Made by a program: the position numbers and the translations under genes. From Acidobacteriota bacterium (GTDB lineage Bacteria > Acidobacteriota > Thermoanaerobaculia > Multivoradales > Multivoraceae): 64,000 bases of DNA. The stretch spans positions 1 to 64,000 of the forward strand of contig JAJCXN010000044.1 of the NCBI GenBank assembly GCA_029263415.1, in the 5' to 3' direction. Of this stretch, positions 1 through 8,500 are shown in pieces; the stretch's first letter is position 1; each line of letters starts with the position of its first letter. The notes under the pieces were generated by a model. It saw only the letters and a program-made list of their open reading frames with translations, did no database searches and was not told the DNA's origin.

Positions 1-126
1 ACCACCGCCAGCGGTCGCCAGCACTGTCGTGATTGCCGCAGTCAGCGTCGTCTTACCATGATCAACGTGGCCAATTGTGCCCACGTTCACATGGGGCTTA
101 TTCCGTTCGAACTTTTCCTTCGCCAT
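1..126 (-). CDS. tuf: Elongation factor Tu, N-terminal fragment (cut by window edge)
   Basis: These are the first 42 codons of EF-Tu, the GTPase that brings aminoacyl-tRNA to the ribosomal A site; the rest lies beyond the left edge. The protein begins [16 protein letters not shown] and reaches the P-loop region [15 protein letters not shown], diagnostic for EF-Tu (EF-G has a different N-terminus). The ATG at 126 is preceded by a good Shine-Dalgarno sequence, AGGAG with 8 nt spacing. It is the last visible gene of a tRNA-tuf transcription unit, about 310 bp downstream of tRNA-Thr(GGU), as in the tufB locus of enterobacteria. Confidence 0.97.
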   Translation of the reverse strand, partial: MAKEKFERNKPHVNVGTIGHVDHGKTTLTAAITTVLATAGGG

Positions 127-435
127 CTTTCTGACTCCTGAGATCGATCTTTGCTGCGGATTGAGGGCGCGCCCTTCTCAGACGACCGTCACACAAACAG
201 GCTACTTTTCCCTAGCGACTGTCCATCACCGACAAACCATCATTCCTTCGACTCAACATCTAAGCGAGCAAGACACGCCGTCTCCACCTAGCAGACCCTA
301 CGGCCGGAAACGTCCGCCGTTCATCAGCGGGTGCCAAAACTACTCAGCACCAGCTTGGTCGGCGACAAGGCTCTTTGCGAATGGAACTCTGATTGTCGGG
401 CTTTTCCAACTCTCAACTGCATGAGCAGGTTGACG
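127..435 (-). other. Leader between tRNA-Thr(GGU) and tuf
   Basis: This 309 bp stretch separates the tRNA 3' end from the tuf start codon. I see the tuf Shine-Dalgarno sequence next to 126 but no convincing protein, and no clear terminator that would isolate tuf from the tRNA. It probably is the processed spacer and leader of a tRNA-tuf transcript. A plus-strand open frame through it shows no recognisable protein. Confidence 0.5.
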
Positions 436-510
436 TGGAGCCCACGACCGGATTTGAACCGGTGACCCCTTCCTTACCAAGGAAGTGCTCTACCCCTGAG
501 CCACGTGGGC
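436..510 (-). tRNA. trnT-GGU: tRNA-Thr (anticodon GGU)
   Basis: Read on the minus strand this folds into a full cloverleaf. The acceptor GCCCACG pairs with CGTGGGC, the D-loop region carries GCTCAGGGGTAGAGC, the anticodon loop is TTGGTAA giving GGU, and the T arm carries GGTTCAAATCC. The discriminator is U and the terminal CCA (436-438) is encoded. It sits immediately before tuf, the position of thrT in the E. coli tufB operon. Confidence 0.95.
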
Positions 511-634
511 TTTGGACGCACTGCTCTTCGCTCTGGGTGTAAAACCCAGGACAAAGCGCGGGGAGCGCTGGATCATACGAACTCCACCGCCCAACTGTAA
601 ACCCCTACCGCAGTCAAATCCCAAGAACCTTGGC

Positions 635-742
635 GCAAGACCCCATGGTCGTACCACGGGGTCTTGCTTTTGTTGAATCTCGCTCCAGGCGCCTTCGGCA
701 CGTGGCGAGGAGAAGCGGAGACCGGGGAAGGTTGCGGAGGCG
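635..742 (+). repeat. Structured intergenic repeat, copy A
   Basis: First of three copies of one element. Hairpin 1 pairs GCAAGACCCC (635-644) with GGGGTCTTGC (658-667), extended by TGGT/ACCA around a CGT loop after one mismatch. A linker TTTTGTTGAAT follows. Stem-loop 2 has outer stem CTCGC (679-683) with GCGAG (705-709), unpaired TCCAG and GTG, and an inner stem GCGCC/GGCAC around TTC with one mismatch. A purine-rich tail runs to about 742. Hairpin 1 followed by TTTT could also act as a plus-strand intrinsic terminator, although no plus-strand gene ends here. Confidence 0.7.
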
Positions 743-1469
743 TCTTGGTGAGAGTGGCTAGCCCTCCCCTCACGTGACTGATTGGGCCCTGGCTTGAATG
801 CTCTTGGAGCTCGAGATTCTCCAGAGCTGCAACGTCATCGAGTCGTCCCACGGACGCAGTTGGTGCATGCAGCCCTCACAACGTTGTTCGGCCTTTTGGG
901 GATCTCACGACAACCATGGATGGCAGGAGCCTTGACTGATCTGGATCGCACTATCGCTGCTTCGCCACGGATTGCGGCGCCACACGCATCGAACGCGAAC
1001 ACGCCCCAGGCCCTCCTACCTCGGAAGTCCTCGGCGTCTGATCCGCCTCACAGCAACCGTGGCATCACGTAGAAGACCCCGGGAGAAGGAACCGCTCGCG
1101 AACTGGCGATGCCGTACCAGCGCAGCACTGCTGGCCGGCGTTGACAGCAGCACTAGCTATGAACACCTGCCCCTCTCACGCCCGAGCCTTAGACCTTCGG
1201 TGGCCTCAAGGGCCAACCCCCTGTGCCTCAATGATCGCGGCCCACCGACAGAGCTCGGGTCAATAGCCCAGCCCGTGGCCCTCTACCACCGAGCACGATC
1301 CGGCCCGCTTCACATCAACACCACAACCGGACGCCTGCTTCTCGCAGCGAGGCCCAAGCAACGGAGCGCACAAAACCTAAGCAACAAGGCCGCACCCAAT
1401 CTCTCCACCCTCTGCCTCTCTCCCCTTCTCCTCGGTCTCTGCCTCTCTCCGCGCTCTGCCTAGGCCGCT

Positions 1470-1677
<208 letters not shown>

Positions 1678-1731
1678 ATCCGAGACTTACGCGACGCCTG
1701 ACTCACTTTGTGACAAAACTCAGGCGGACTT

Positions 1732-1817
1732 TGGTGGAGGCGGATGGATTTGAACCATCGTAGGGAATTCCCGGCAGATTTACAGTCTGCTGCCTTTGAC
1801 CACTCGGCCACACCTCC
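1732..1817 (-). tRNA. trnY-GUA: tRNA-Tyr (anticodon GUA)
   Basis: A class II tRNA with a long variable arm, read on the minus strand. The acceptor GGAGGTG pairs with CGCCTCC (one G-U), the anticodon loop CTGTAAA gives GUA, the variable arm includes CGGGAATTCCC, and the T arm carries GGTTCAAATCC. Discriminator A and encoded CCA (1732-1734) follow. It sits between tRNA-Thr(UGU) and tRNA-Gly, matching the order seen in enterobacterial tufB operons. Confidence 0.96.
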
Positions 1818-1883
1818 GTGTAAGCCAAAACCGCGCGAGAGCCGGAACTAGTGCTTGACTAGTACCTTCGTGGGAGCCAGTGA

Positions 1884-1958
1884 TGGAGCCGGCACTCGGA
1901 TTTGAACCGAGGACCTACTGCTTACAAGGCAGTTGCTCTGCCACTGAGCTATGCCGGC
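1884..1958 (-). tRNA. trnT-UGU: tRNA-Thr (anticodon UGU)
   Basis: Minus-strand cloverleaf: acceptor GCCGGCA with TGCCGGC, D region TAGCTCAGTGGCAGAGC, anticodon loop CTTGTAA giving UGU, T arm with CGGTTCAAATCCG, discriminator U and encoded CCA at 1884-1886. It is the first tRNA of the array and corresponds to thrU. A candidate promoter lies about 95 bp upstream. Confidence 0.96.
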
Positions 1959-2052
1959 TTCGAGGTGCCACCGGAGCAGCATTGGACGCAGTCCTATCTC
2001 GTCCGGCGTCCCCGATCCAAATGGCTCACGAGCCTCTTGCATCGGGTCGGAG

Positions 2053-2081
2053 AGTGTATGGATTTAGCAACCGGTCCGCAA
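2053..2081 (-). promoter_or_regulatory. Candidate sigma-70 promoter for the tRNA-tuf unit
   Basis: On the minus strand TTGCGG (-35 like, 2081-2076) is separated by exactly 17 bp from TACACT (-10 like, 2058-2053). The bases after the -10 are GC-rich (CTCCGACCCG), as expected for a stringently controlled stable-RNA promoter. The hexamers match the consensus only in part, so this is a weak call resting mainly on spacing and position between rlmB and the first tRNA. Confidence 0.35.
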
Positions 2082-2103
2082 GACTTCAGGCCACGTCGAA
2101 TCG

Positions 2104-2874
2104 CTAAGACTTGACCTCGGAGCGCTGCCGTAGCGCCTCATAGAGGAGCGCAGATGCGGCTGTGGCTACATTGAGTGAGGCCACTCGGCCGCGCATGGGC
2201 AGCCCGATCAAACCATCGCAGAGCCCGCGGGTACGACTACGCAGCCCTTTGTCCTCCCCGCCCAAACACAGCACCACCGGCCCGCACAAATCGATCGCCC
2301 AAGGCGGTTCGCCCTCAGCGTCGGCGCCGTAACACCAGAAACCTTGATCCTTGAGGCGCTCGATTTCCTGAGCGGTGTTTGTGATCCGCTCAGTGACTAC
2401 GTACTCAGCGGCGCCCGCCGAAGCCTTGATCGTGGTGGCAGACATCGGCGCTGACCCGCGATCTCTAACCAAGACACGACCGACGCCAGCTCCCTCACAC
2501 ACCCGCAAGATCGCACCAAGGTTTCGTGGATCTTGGATGTCCTCCAACAAAACGATGAGCTCTCGGTCGCTGCTGGAGGCGGATGCAGAAGCGACGGCGC
2601 CATCACTTCGAGCGGAGGCGCGCAAGATCGCCACGAATCCATTGTGCACACTCGCTCCAGCTCCGGAACCAGCGCCCGATGCTTGAGCCACCTGCGCCAG
2701 CAGGCTGCTGAGTTCGTGAGACGCCACGACCTCAAGAGAAACGCCGCCGCGCTGAGCCAATTCCTGAACCGCCCGCAGCCGCTTGCCACTGGCCGACGCC
2801 CAGACCTTCTCAACTTCCTGCGCGCGATGGCGCAGGAGCTCACGGACCGGATGGAATCCAAAGAGCGCCTTCAT
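2104..2874 (-). CDS. rlmB: TrmH/SpoU-family rRNA 2'-O-methyltransferase, RlmB-like
   Basis: A SAM-dependent ribose 2'-O-methyltransferase of the SPOUT class, most like RlmB, which modifies G2251 of 23S rRNA. The N-terminal RNA-binding part begins MKALFGFHPVREL. After an Ala/Ser/Gly-rich linker (about residues 65-105) the knotted catalytic domain shows the three family motifs: NLGAILRVCEGAG near 118, LGGEDKGLRSR near 204 and SLNVATAASALLYE near 233. An open frame extends upstream of 2874 into frr, but similarity starts at the ATG at 2874, giving 256 aa, a normal length. It follows frr by 58 bp. Other TrmH-family specificities cannot be excluded. Confidence 0.88.
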   Translation of the reverse strand: MKALFGFHPVRELLRHRAQEVEKVWASASGKRLRAVQELAQRGGVSLEVVASHELSSLLAQVAQASGAGSGAGASVHNGFVAILRASARSDGAVASASASSSDRELIVLLEDIQDPRNLGAILRVCEGAGVGRVLVRDRGSAPMSATTIKASAGAAEYVVTERITNTAQEIERLKDQGFWCYGADAEGEPPWAIDLCGPVVLCLGGEDKGLRSRTRGLCDGLIGLPMRGRVASLNVATAASALLYEALRQRSEVKS

Positions 2875-2932
2875 CACAACTCGTTTGAAACGCCGCACCC
2901 CAACTGGAGTACGGCGCTCGAGGAACTCGGCT

Positions 2933-3487
2933 TCACAGCTGCAGGATGTCCGCTTCTTTTGCGGCCAACGTTTCGTTGATGCGCTCGATGTAGTGGTCAT
3001 GCAGCTTCTGCATGCGCTCAAAGCCGCGGCGCTCGTCGTCCTCGGAGATCTCTTTTTCCTTCTCGAGGCCCTTCAGATCGTCATTACCCTCACGCCGAGC
3101 CTGGCGAACACGGTTCCTGGCCCGCTCAGCAAACTCGTGGGCGAGCTTGACCAGTTCTTTGCGGCGATCCTCGGTCAACATCGGGACCGGAATGCGAATC
3201 AACCTCCCGTCGTTACTCGGGTTCAAGCCCAGATCAGACATCTGAATGGCTCGTTCGATGGCTGGAATCTGAGTCAGGTCGTATGGTTGTGCGGTCAAGA
3301 GTGTGGAATCCGCGACGGCCAAATTAGCCAACTGCTTCAATGGTGTTGGTGTGCCGTAGTAATCGACCGTTACGCCTTCGAGCAAAGCGGTTGACGCACG
3401 GCCAGTGCGAACAGCCCTTAGTTCGTTCTGAAAGAAGTCGACGCCTTCCTTCATTTCGAGTTCGTGCTCTTGAAATACCTCTTGCAT
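2933..3487 (-). CDS. frr: Ribosome recycling factor
   Basis: Ribosome recycling factor splits the post-termination 70S complex together with EF-G. The 184 aa length is typical and the whole sequence fits the family: an N-terminal helix, the core FFQNELRAVRTGRAS, then PLKQLANLAVAD, NDGRLIRIPVPMLTEDRR and a charged three-helix C-terminus ending KEADILQL. The ATG at 3487 has an excellent Shine-Dalgarno sequence, AGGAGG with 5 nt spacing. It is cotranscribed with pyrH (47 bp upstream) and rlmB, in the very common tsf-pyrH-frr order. Confidence 0.98.
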   Translation of the reverse strand: MQEVFQEHELEMKEGVDFFQNELRAVRTGRASTALLEGVTVDYYGTPTPLKQLANLAVADSTLLTAQPYDLTQIPAIERAIQMSDLGLNPSNDGRLIRIPVPMLTEDRRKELVKLAHEFAERARNRVRQARREGNDDLKGLEKEKEISEDDERRGFERMQKLHDHYIERINETLAAKEADILQL

Positions 3488-3534
3488 GGATGCCTCCTGC
3501 TACTGCAGCTGATGGGTTTCAGGCGACCTCAGAC

Positions 3535-4254
3535 TCAACCGCGAACCACGGTACCGATGTCGGCACCGCTGATAACTCGACCAATGTTGCCATGGGTCAT
3601 CAGGTCGAAAACGATGATCGGGATGTCGTTGTCACGGCATAGCGAAATCGCAGCCGCGTCCATCACCTTGAGATTCTTCTCAAGGACTTGCTGATAGGTG
3701 ACCTTCGGCAGGAACTCGGCGTCCCGATTCTTGTTCGGATCGTCGGTATAGATACCGTCAACCTGCGTCGCCTTAAGCAAGACATCGGCGTGGATCTCGT
3801 TGGCGCGCAGGGCCGCCGCCGAGTCGGTAGTGAAATACGGATTACCGGTGCCGGCAGCGAAGATCACCACTCTCCCCTTCTCCAGATGCCGAATGGCGCG
3901 ACGCCTGATGAACGGCTCGGCGACCTGTCGGATCTCGATCGCAGTCTGCACGCGCGTAGTGACGCCCGCTTTTTCCAATGCGTCCTGCAGCGCGAGCGAG
4001 TTGATCACCGTAGCCAACATACCCATGTGATCGCCAGCAACGCGATCAATACCGCGAGCGCTGGCCGCAACACCACGGATGATATTGCCACCACCAATAA
4101 CGATCGCGAGTTCCACACCTTGGGCCACGACCTCTTTGAGTTCCTGCGCAACCGCGGCTACGACCACTCCGTCCAGACCAAAGTTCTGCGAACCCATTAA
4201 GGCTTCGCCCGAGAGTTTCAGCATCACGCGTTTGTAGGAAGACCGAGACGGCAT
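3535..4254 (-). CDS. pyrH: Uridylate kinase (UMP kinase)
   Basis: Phosphorylates UMP to UDP in pyrimidine nucleotide synthesis; a hexameric amino-acid-kinase-fold enzyme. Recognisable elements are [12 protein letters not shown] at the N-terminus, [10 protein letters not shown] near 60, [15 protein letters not shown] in the UMP site, [17 protein letters not shown] near 140, and a C-terminus with GTVVRG. At 239 aa it has the usual length. I prefer the ATG at 4254, with GGGAG 7 nt upstream, over an in-frame TTG two codons earlier. Confidence 0.98.
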   Translation of the reverse strand: MPSRSSYKRVMLKLSGEALMGSQNFGLDGVVVAAVAQELKEVVAQGVELAIVIGGGNIIRGVAASARGIDRVAGDHMGMLATVINSLALQDALEKAGVTTRVQTAIEIRQVAEPFIRRRAIRHLEKGRVVIFAAGTGNPYFTTDSAAALRANEIHADVLLKATQVDGIYTDDPNKNRDAEFLPKVTYQQVLEKNLKVMDAAAISLCRDNDIPIIVFDLMTHGNIGRVISGADIGTVVRG

Positions 4255-4350
4255 GTGCAAACTCCCTGTATTGAACTACAACCGAGCGACGCTGGGCCGC
4301 GCTCAAGGCGCCTTCGGTTTCGAGACGCCTCGCTCCTGAGCGGCGCCGGA

Positions 4351-4968
4351 CTAGGACCCGCTGGCAACGGTCGCGTCGGCACCCAGAACGAATCGGACAA
4401 ACCGACGAATCTGGATGTTCTCACCGACGGTGGCAATCCGGTCAGTTACCAAATCTCCAACTGTTCGGTCTGGATCCTTCACGTACGGCTGCTCAAGCAA
4501 GCAGCACTCAGAATAGTACTTGCCAATTTTGCCTTCGACGATGCGTTCGACAATGTTTTCGGGCTTGCCGTCCGCGATCGCTTGGTCGCGGAAGATCACG
4601 CGCTCACGATCGAGATGGTCACCAGTGACTTCTTCGCGACGGATGAACTTCGGGTCAGCAGCTGCAACGTGCATGGCAACGTCACGGCACAGATCCTGGA
4701 ACTCGTCTGTGCGCGCAACGAAGTCGGTCTCGCAGTTGAGCTCCACCAGTACACCGATCTTGCCTCCAGCATGGAGATAGGAGGCCACCACACCCTCGGC
4801 GGTCTCGCGACCAGCACGCTTAGCGGCTTGTGACAAGCCCTTCTTGCGGAGCACGTCGATTGCCTTCTCGAGATCGCCATCGGTCTCCTGGAGAGCCTTC
4901 TTGCAATCCATCATGCCTGCCGCGGTACGGTCCCGCAGTTCCTTCACCATCTGAGCTGTAATCGTCAT
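4351..4968 (-). CDS. tsf: Elongation factor Ts, short form
   Basis: Nucleotide exchange factor for EF-Tu. It starts MTITAQMVKELRDRT with the conserved AGMMDCKKALQETDGD and GLSQAAKRAGRETAEG, and has TDFVARTDEF and EQPYVKD further on. At 205 aa it is the short type with a single core subdomain, clearly shorter than the 283 aa E. coli protein. The ATG at 4968 follows a strong AGGAGAGAAGCG leader; a longer open frame upstream is not conserved. Between tsf and pyrH an imperfect GC-rich inverted repeat (about 4300-4350) may slow or attenuate transcription. Confidence 0.97.
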   Translation of the reverse strand: MTITAQMVKELRDRTAAGMMDCKKALQETDGDLEKAIDVLRKKGLSQAAKRAGRETAEGVVASYLHAGGKIGVLVELNCETDFVARTDEFQDLCRDVAMHVAAADPKFIRREEVTGDHLDRERVIFRDQAIADGKPENIVERIVEGKIGKYYSECCLLEQPYVKDPDRTVGDLVTDRIATVGENIQIRRFVRFVLGADATVASGS

Positions 4969-5224
4969 CGCTTCTCTCCTCGCGAGCGCCAACGTGGTGT
5001 ACACGAGACGCGGTTCAAGGTTTTGTTCTGTGTTTGTTCTGAGGCCGGGCGCGTGAACTCGTTCTCGCGCCCAAGTCACTCAGTCAATGTCTTGAAGGCT
5101 CTTGCAGTTGGGCGCAAAACAGCGTCTCGGAACGCCGTGGCCAATCAGCCACAAGCTACAGCCAGCAAAGCCTGGTGGACCGAAATGCTTGATTGCTTCC
5201 CGAAATCCCACTCAGACCAGTGAG

Positions 5225-6148
5225 CTATTCCTCTTCGCTCGCGACTTCGCTTGCTTCGGGCGTCGCCTCAGCTTCGGCCTCAGCTTCGGCATCAGCTTCG
5301 GCAGCGGCTTCGGCAACAACCTCGGCAACGGCCTCGGCAACGGCCTCAAGAGCGGCTTCAGTGGGCGCCTCTTGTGCCGCAGCCTCGACCGCCGGCTCTG
5401 TCTCTGCGGACGCGGCGGGATCCTCGCTTGCAGCCGGCACTGGATCGAACGAGACCCCAGACCCAGCGATGTACGCATCGGCAACCCGAGCGCAGATCAA
5501 GCGAATGGTCCGGATTGCGTCATCGTTGCCCGGAATCACGTAGTCGACCAGCTCTGGGTCGCAGTTGGTATCAACGATTGCGATCACCGGCACACCAAGC
5601 TTGTTGGCCTCAGCGACGGCAATGTGTTCCTTCTTGGGATCCACTACAAACAGCGCATCGGGAATGCGCGTCATGTCGCGAATACCATCGAGATTACGCA
5701 GCATCTTGTCGCGCTCGCGCTCCAGACGAAGACGTTCCTTCTTCGTGGCCAACGCATCAGCGTCTTCAAGCTTTGCCTCAGTGGATTTGAGGCGCTCAAC
5801 CGAAGCGCGGATAGTGACGAAGTTGGTCAGCGTGCCGCCCAGCCAGCGATGGCTAACGAAGAACTGGCCGCAGCGGCGGGCCTCTTCGTCCACGGCTGTC
5901 TGTGCTTGTCGCTTGGTGCCAACGAACAGAATCTTGCGGTTCGCTCGAGCCAATTGCTCAATGAAGTCGACCGCCTCAGCAAACTGGCGCTGCGTGCGCT
6001 GGAGGTCGATGATGTAGATGCCGTTGCGACGGCCAAAGATGTACTCGCGCATCTTTGGGTTCCAACGCCGCGTCTGATGCCCAAAGTGGACACCGGCCGC
6101 AAGCATCTCTTTCATCGAGAGCTGAACTGAGGATTCTAGTTGTTGCAT
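5225..6148 (-). CDS. rpsB: 30S ribosomal protein S2 with Ala/Glu-rich C-terminal tail
   Basis: Small-subunit protein S2. The first about 240 residues are standard ([20 protein letters not shown], then [55 protein letters not shown] and [14 protein letters not shown]). The last about 65 residues form an acidic low-complexity extension built from repeats such as [19 protein letters not shown], making the protein 307 aa. Such tails on S2 occur in several phyla and are probably disordered. The ATG at 6148 gives an 11-residue lead before the conserved MKEML. It precedes tsf in the usual order. Confidence 0.97.
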   Translation of the reverse strand: MQQLESSVQLSMKEMLAAGVHFGHQTRRWNPKMREYIFGRRNGIYIIDLQRTQRQFAEAVDFIEQLARANRKILFVGTKRQAQTAVDEEARRCGQFFVSHRWLGGTLTNFVTIRASVERLKSTEAKLEDADALATKKERLRLERERDKMLRNLDGIRDMTRIPDALFVVDPKKEHIAVAEANKLGVPVIAIVDTNCDPELVDYVIPGNDDAIRTIRLICARVADAYIAGSGVSFDPVPAASEDPAASAETEPAVEAAAQEAPTEAALEAVAEAVAEVVAEAAAEADAEAEAEAEATPEASEVASEEE

Positions 6149-6292
6149 GTCGTTTTTCCATGCCCGAGCCGTTCAAGCGGCGGGCCAGGTGGTCCAGTGG
6201 GAGCACCTTCGGTAGTTGGTGAGGTAGTAGGTTTTTAAGGAGGAACAGGGAAAACTTGAAAACGAAGACACTGCCCGAAGAACTCTCGAGAA

Positions 6293-6301
6293 GGGGGGGG
6301 G
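6293..6301. repeat. Nine-base G homopolymer in the rpsI-rpsB spacer
   Basis: Nine consecutive G residues on the plus strand, so C9 in the transcript, about 40 bp downstream of the rpsI stop codon in the 192 bp spacer before rpsB. It is outside any gene. Such runs are prone to slippage and to miscalled length. Confidence 0.9.
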
Positions 6302-6340
6302 CTGCGGAACAGAGATCCGCTGAAACAGTAGAACTGCGGT

Positions 6341-6730
6341 CTAGCGCTTGCTGAACTGGAAGCGTGCGCGAGCACCCTTCTGGCCATACTTCTTGCGCTC
6401 CTTCTGACGAGGATCGCGGGTGAGAAAGCCGGCGGCCTTGAGCGGCGGGCGCAGTTCGCTGTCGGACTTCTCCAGAGCACGGGAGACGCCGTGCCGGATC
6501 GCGCCGGCCTGGCCAGAGTTCCCGCCGCCTGTGACGGTTGCACGGATGTCGAAGGACTCGGTGCGCTCAACCGCTTCGAACGGTTGGCGGATCAACATCT
6601 TCAACACGTGGTTGGGGAAGAAATCGTCAAAGTCGCGACCGTTGACCGTGATCACACCGGTTCCAGGCGTCATGAAAACGCGGGCGGTTGAGGTCTTGCG
6701 GCGGCCGGTGGCGTAAATGGTTTCGCTCAC
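6341..6730 (-). CDS. rpsI: 30S ribosomal protein S9
   Basis: Small-subunit protein S9, whose C-terminal tail reaches the P-site tRNA. The 129 aa sequence has [14 protein letters not shown] at the N-terminus, [19 protein letters not shown] in the middle and the invariant basic end RARFQFSKR. The start codon is GTG at 6730 with AGGAG 9 nt upstream. It lies 96 bp downstream of rplM, the near-universal L13-S9 pairing. Confidence 0.98.
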   Translation of the reverse strand: MSETIYATGRRKTSTARVFMTPGTGVITVNGRDFDDFFPNHVLKMLIRQPFEAVERTESFDIRATVTGGGNSGQAGAIRHGVSRALEKSDSELRPPLKAAGFLTRDPRQKERKKYGQKGARARFQFSKR

Positions 6731-6826
6731 TGTGGGATTCTCCTAAGGAGGCTTGAGGACTTAGCCGGTCAGGGCTCGATGCGATGAAAGATTGTTGAAG
6801 AGATGACTAACGCAGGGGCGAGGCGA

Positions 6827-7261
6827 TCAAGCGACCGCGAAGGTCTGAGGCTGTTGCGCCGAGTGGGGATGCTCCGTACCCGCATAGACTTTGAGCTTGC
6901 GCAGCTGTTGGCGACCCATCTTGGTCTTGGGCAGCATGCCGCGCACTGCGAGTTCGATCATCCGCTCCGGTTTGCGTGCTCGCAGCCGCTCAGCGGTTTC
7001 TTCCTTGAGCTTGCCGGGTTGGCCGCTGTGACGGTAGTAGAGCTTCTGCAATTCCTTGCGACCGGTCAGGACGGTTTGCTGGGCGTTGATCACGACCACA
7101 AAGTCACCGTTATCTAGGTTAGGCGCGAAGGTCGGCTTGTGCTTGCCGGACAGGAGCCGTGCCACCTGGGTCGACAACCGCCCGAGTGGAATATTGGCGG
7201 CATCCACGATGAACCAGTGACGGTCAACGTCGGCAGCTTTGAGGGTGTAGGTCTTGGTCAT
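6827..7261 (-). CDS. rplM: 50S ribosomal protein L13
   Basis: Large-subunit assembly protein L13, 144 aa. Family residues include WFIVDAANIPLGRLSTQVA, LLSGKHKPTFAP, GDFVVVINAQ, YYRHSGQPGKLK and AVRGMLPKTKMGRQQLRKL, ending in the usual YAGTEHPHSAQQP. It opens the minus-strand ribosomal cluster rplM-rpsI-rpsB-tsf-pyrH-frr. Its leader has an unusual direct repeat (7267-7317). Confidence 0.98.
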   Translation of the reverse strand: MTKTYTLKAADVDRHWFIVDAANIPLGRLSTQVARLLSGKHKPTFAPNLDNGDFVVVINAQQTVLTGRKELQKLYYRHSGQPGKLKEETAERLRARKPERMIELAVRGMLPKTKMGRQQLRKLKVYAGTEHPHSAQQPQTFAVA

Positions 7262-7758
7262 GATCTGTCTCTGTGGTTCCGGTTGAGGATGATTCCGGTG
7301 GGGTCTCTGTGATTCCGACGCGCTTCTTGGGCCATAGCCACCCGCAGACCCGTTAGGCGCTTAAGGGCCATTCGTCAGGAGGGGCTGCCGTCGGACTAAA
7401 TCCGCGACCACCGTCTCCGCGACCACTGAGTGTTGGCGACTGGGCTGCAAACGGGAGGCGAACCGATAGTCAGCGCCACAAGTTGCGGAGGCCCGTCGCG
7501 ATCCGACAAGAGCTCTACCCGACTTACGACTGCCGCCACACCTATTTGTTCCCGGCCGCAGCTGGATCTGTGGCCGTTCGGCCTCCATTGCGGCTCTTCG
7601 TCCCGGCAAGCGCACGTAACCCGCACGCACGTTGGGCGAAGGTCGAGCATCATACGATTGTGGCCGATGGAGTGTCAAGACGCCCTGACAACGATTACTA
7701 TCAGCCCAAGCGGGCACCGACTCCACCCGCTAATCGAATGGAAGCGCCGCCAAACCCC
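7262..7758. other. Divergent intergenic region between rplM and coaE
   Basis: About 500 bp with divergent genes on both sides, so it should hold promoters in both directions; I could not pick convincing hexamers. Next to rplM it holds two near-identical 15-mers. The plus-strand frame of coaE stays open through part of it, but the translation before residue MTQIKHLRIGL resembles nothing and is probably not coding. Confidence 0.5.
7267..7317. repeat. Direct repeat in the rplM leader
   Basis: GTCTCTGTGGTTCCG (7267-7281) recurs as GTCTCTGTGATTCCG (7303-7317), one mismatch in 15, with a 36 bp period, immediately upstream of the rplM start codon. Being inside the untranslated leader of a ribosomal operon, it could be a protein- or RNA-binding site, or simply a local duplication. 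Confidence 0.6.
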
Positions 7759-8376
7759 ATGACTCAGATCAAGCACTTGCGCATCGGCCTTACTGGCGGC
7801 ATTGCGAGCGGAAAGTCCACCGTGGGTCGCCTGATGCAGGACCTCGGTTGCTTCGTAACCGACGCTGATCGACTGGTAGCCGAGCTCTATCAGCCCGGTG
7901 AGCAAGGGGCCATCGCGATCGCAAGTGAGTTCGGCGGCGACTACCTCGACCAAAAGGGAGCTGTCGACAAGGAGAGGCTCGCAAGCCTGGTGTTCGCTGA
8001 TGCCGACGCTAGGTCACGGCTTGAGCAGCTGATCCACCCTCTCGTGACGCTGCGTTTCGCGCAGCAGTCGCTCAGGGCAGATGGCATCGTGGTGTTTGAG
8101 GCGACCCTGCTGGTCGAAGGCGGCGGCTACCGCAACTTCGATCGACTGGTGACAGTCGAGGCGAAGCCAGTTTTGCGACTCCAACGAGCGATCGAGCGTG
8201 GACTCTCGAAGGCGGAAGCGCGCGCTCGTATGAAGGCCCAGGCCACCGAGGAGCAACGCGTAGAGGTCGCCGACTTTGTTATCCGCAACGAGGGTTCGCT
8301 GGACGATCTGCGTCAAGAAACCGAACACATCGTCGAATCGCTTCTTGCTGAACTCGAAGCGCGCGCCGGAGCATAG
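7759..8376 (+). CDS. coaE: Dephospho-CoA kinase
   Basis: Catalyses the last step of coenzyme A synthesis, phosphorylating the ribose 3'-OH of dephospho-CoA. A P-loop GLTGGIASGKSTVGRLM lies near the N-terminus, followed by DADRLVAELYQPG, HPLVTLRF and VVFEATLLVEGGGY, all typical of CoaE. From the ATG at 7759 it is 205 aa, the usual length; an in-frame ATG at 7738 is an alternative. It stands alone on the plus strand, divergent from rplM and convergent with rdgB. Confidence 0.94.
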   Translation: MTQIKHLRIGLTGGIASGKSTVGRLMQDLGCFVTDADRLVAELYQPGEQGAIAIASEFGGDYLDQKGAVDKERLASLVFADADARSRLEQLIHPLVTLRFAQQSLRADGIVVFEATLLVEGGGYRNFDRLVTVEAKPVLRLQRAIERGLSKAEARARMKAQATEEQRVEVADFVIRNEGSLDDLRQETEHIVESLLAELEARAGA

Positions 8377-8500
8377 GGGAGCCCCACAAGTTCAGCGCCT
8401 AGCGCAATACCACCGACCAGCACCTTGCGCAGTCTCGGGCTTGAGCGTCGGCACAGCCACCAAGACCGTGCGCAGGGCTGTTCGCAGCCGAGCTCTTCCG

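Noticed and set aside
972-1463. Arg/Ser/Pro-rich open frame in the tRNA gap
   Set aside because: No recognisable domain, no ribosome-binding site seen, and it runs over the repeat region; probably chance.
4300-4350. Possible fourth copy of the structured repeat in the tsf-pyrH spacer
   Set aside because: It shares CGCTCAAGGCGCCTTCGG with copies A and B but lacks the paired outer stem, the TCCAA/GTC loop and the purine tail; probably an ordinary GC-rich attenuator-like inverted repeat.
5102-6130. 342-codon plus-strand frame opposite rpsB
   Set aside because: Antisense shadow of rpsB, including a mirrored low-complexity Gly/Ser/Phe run from the S2 tail.
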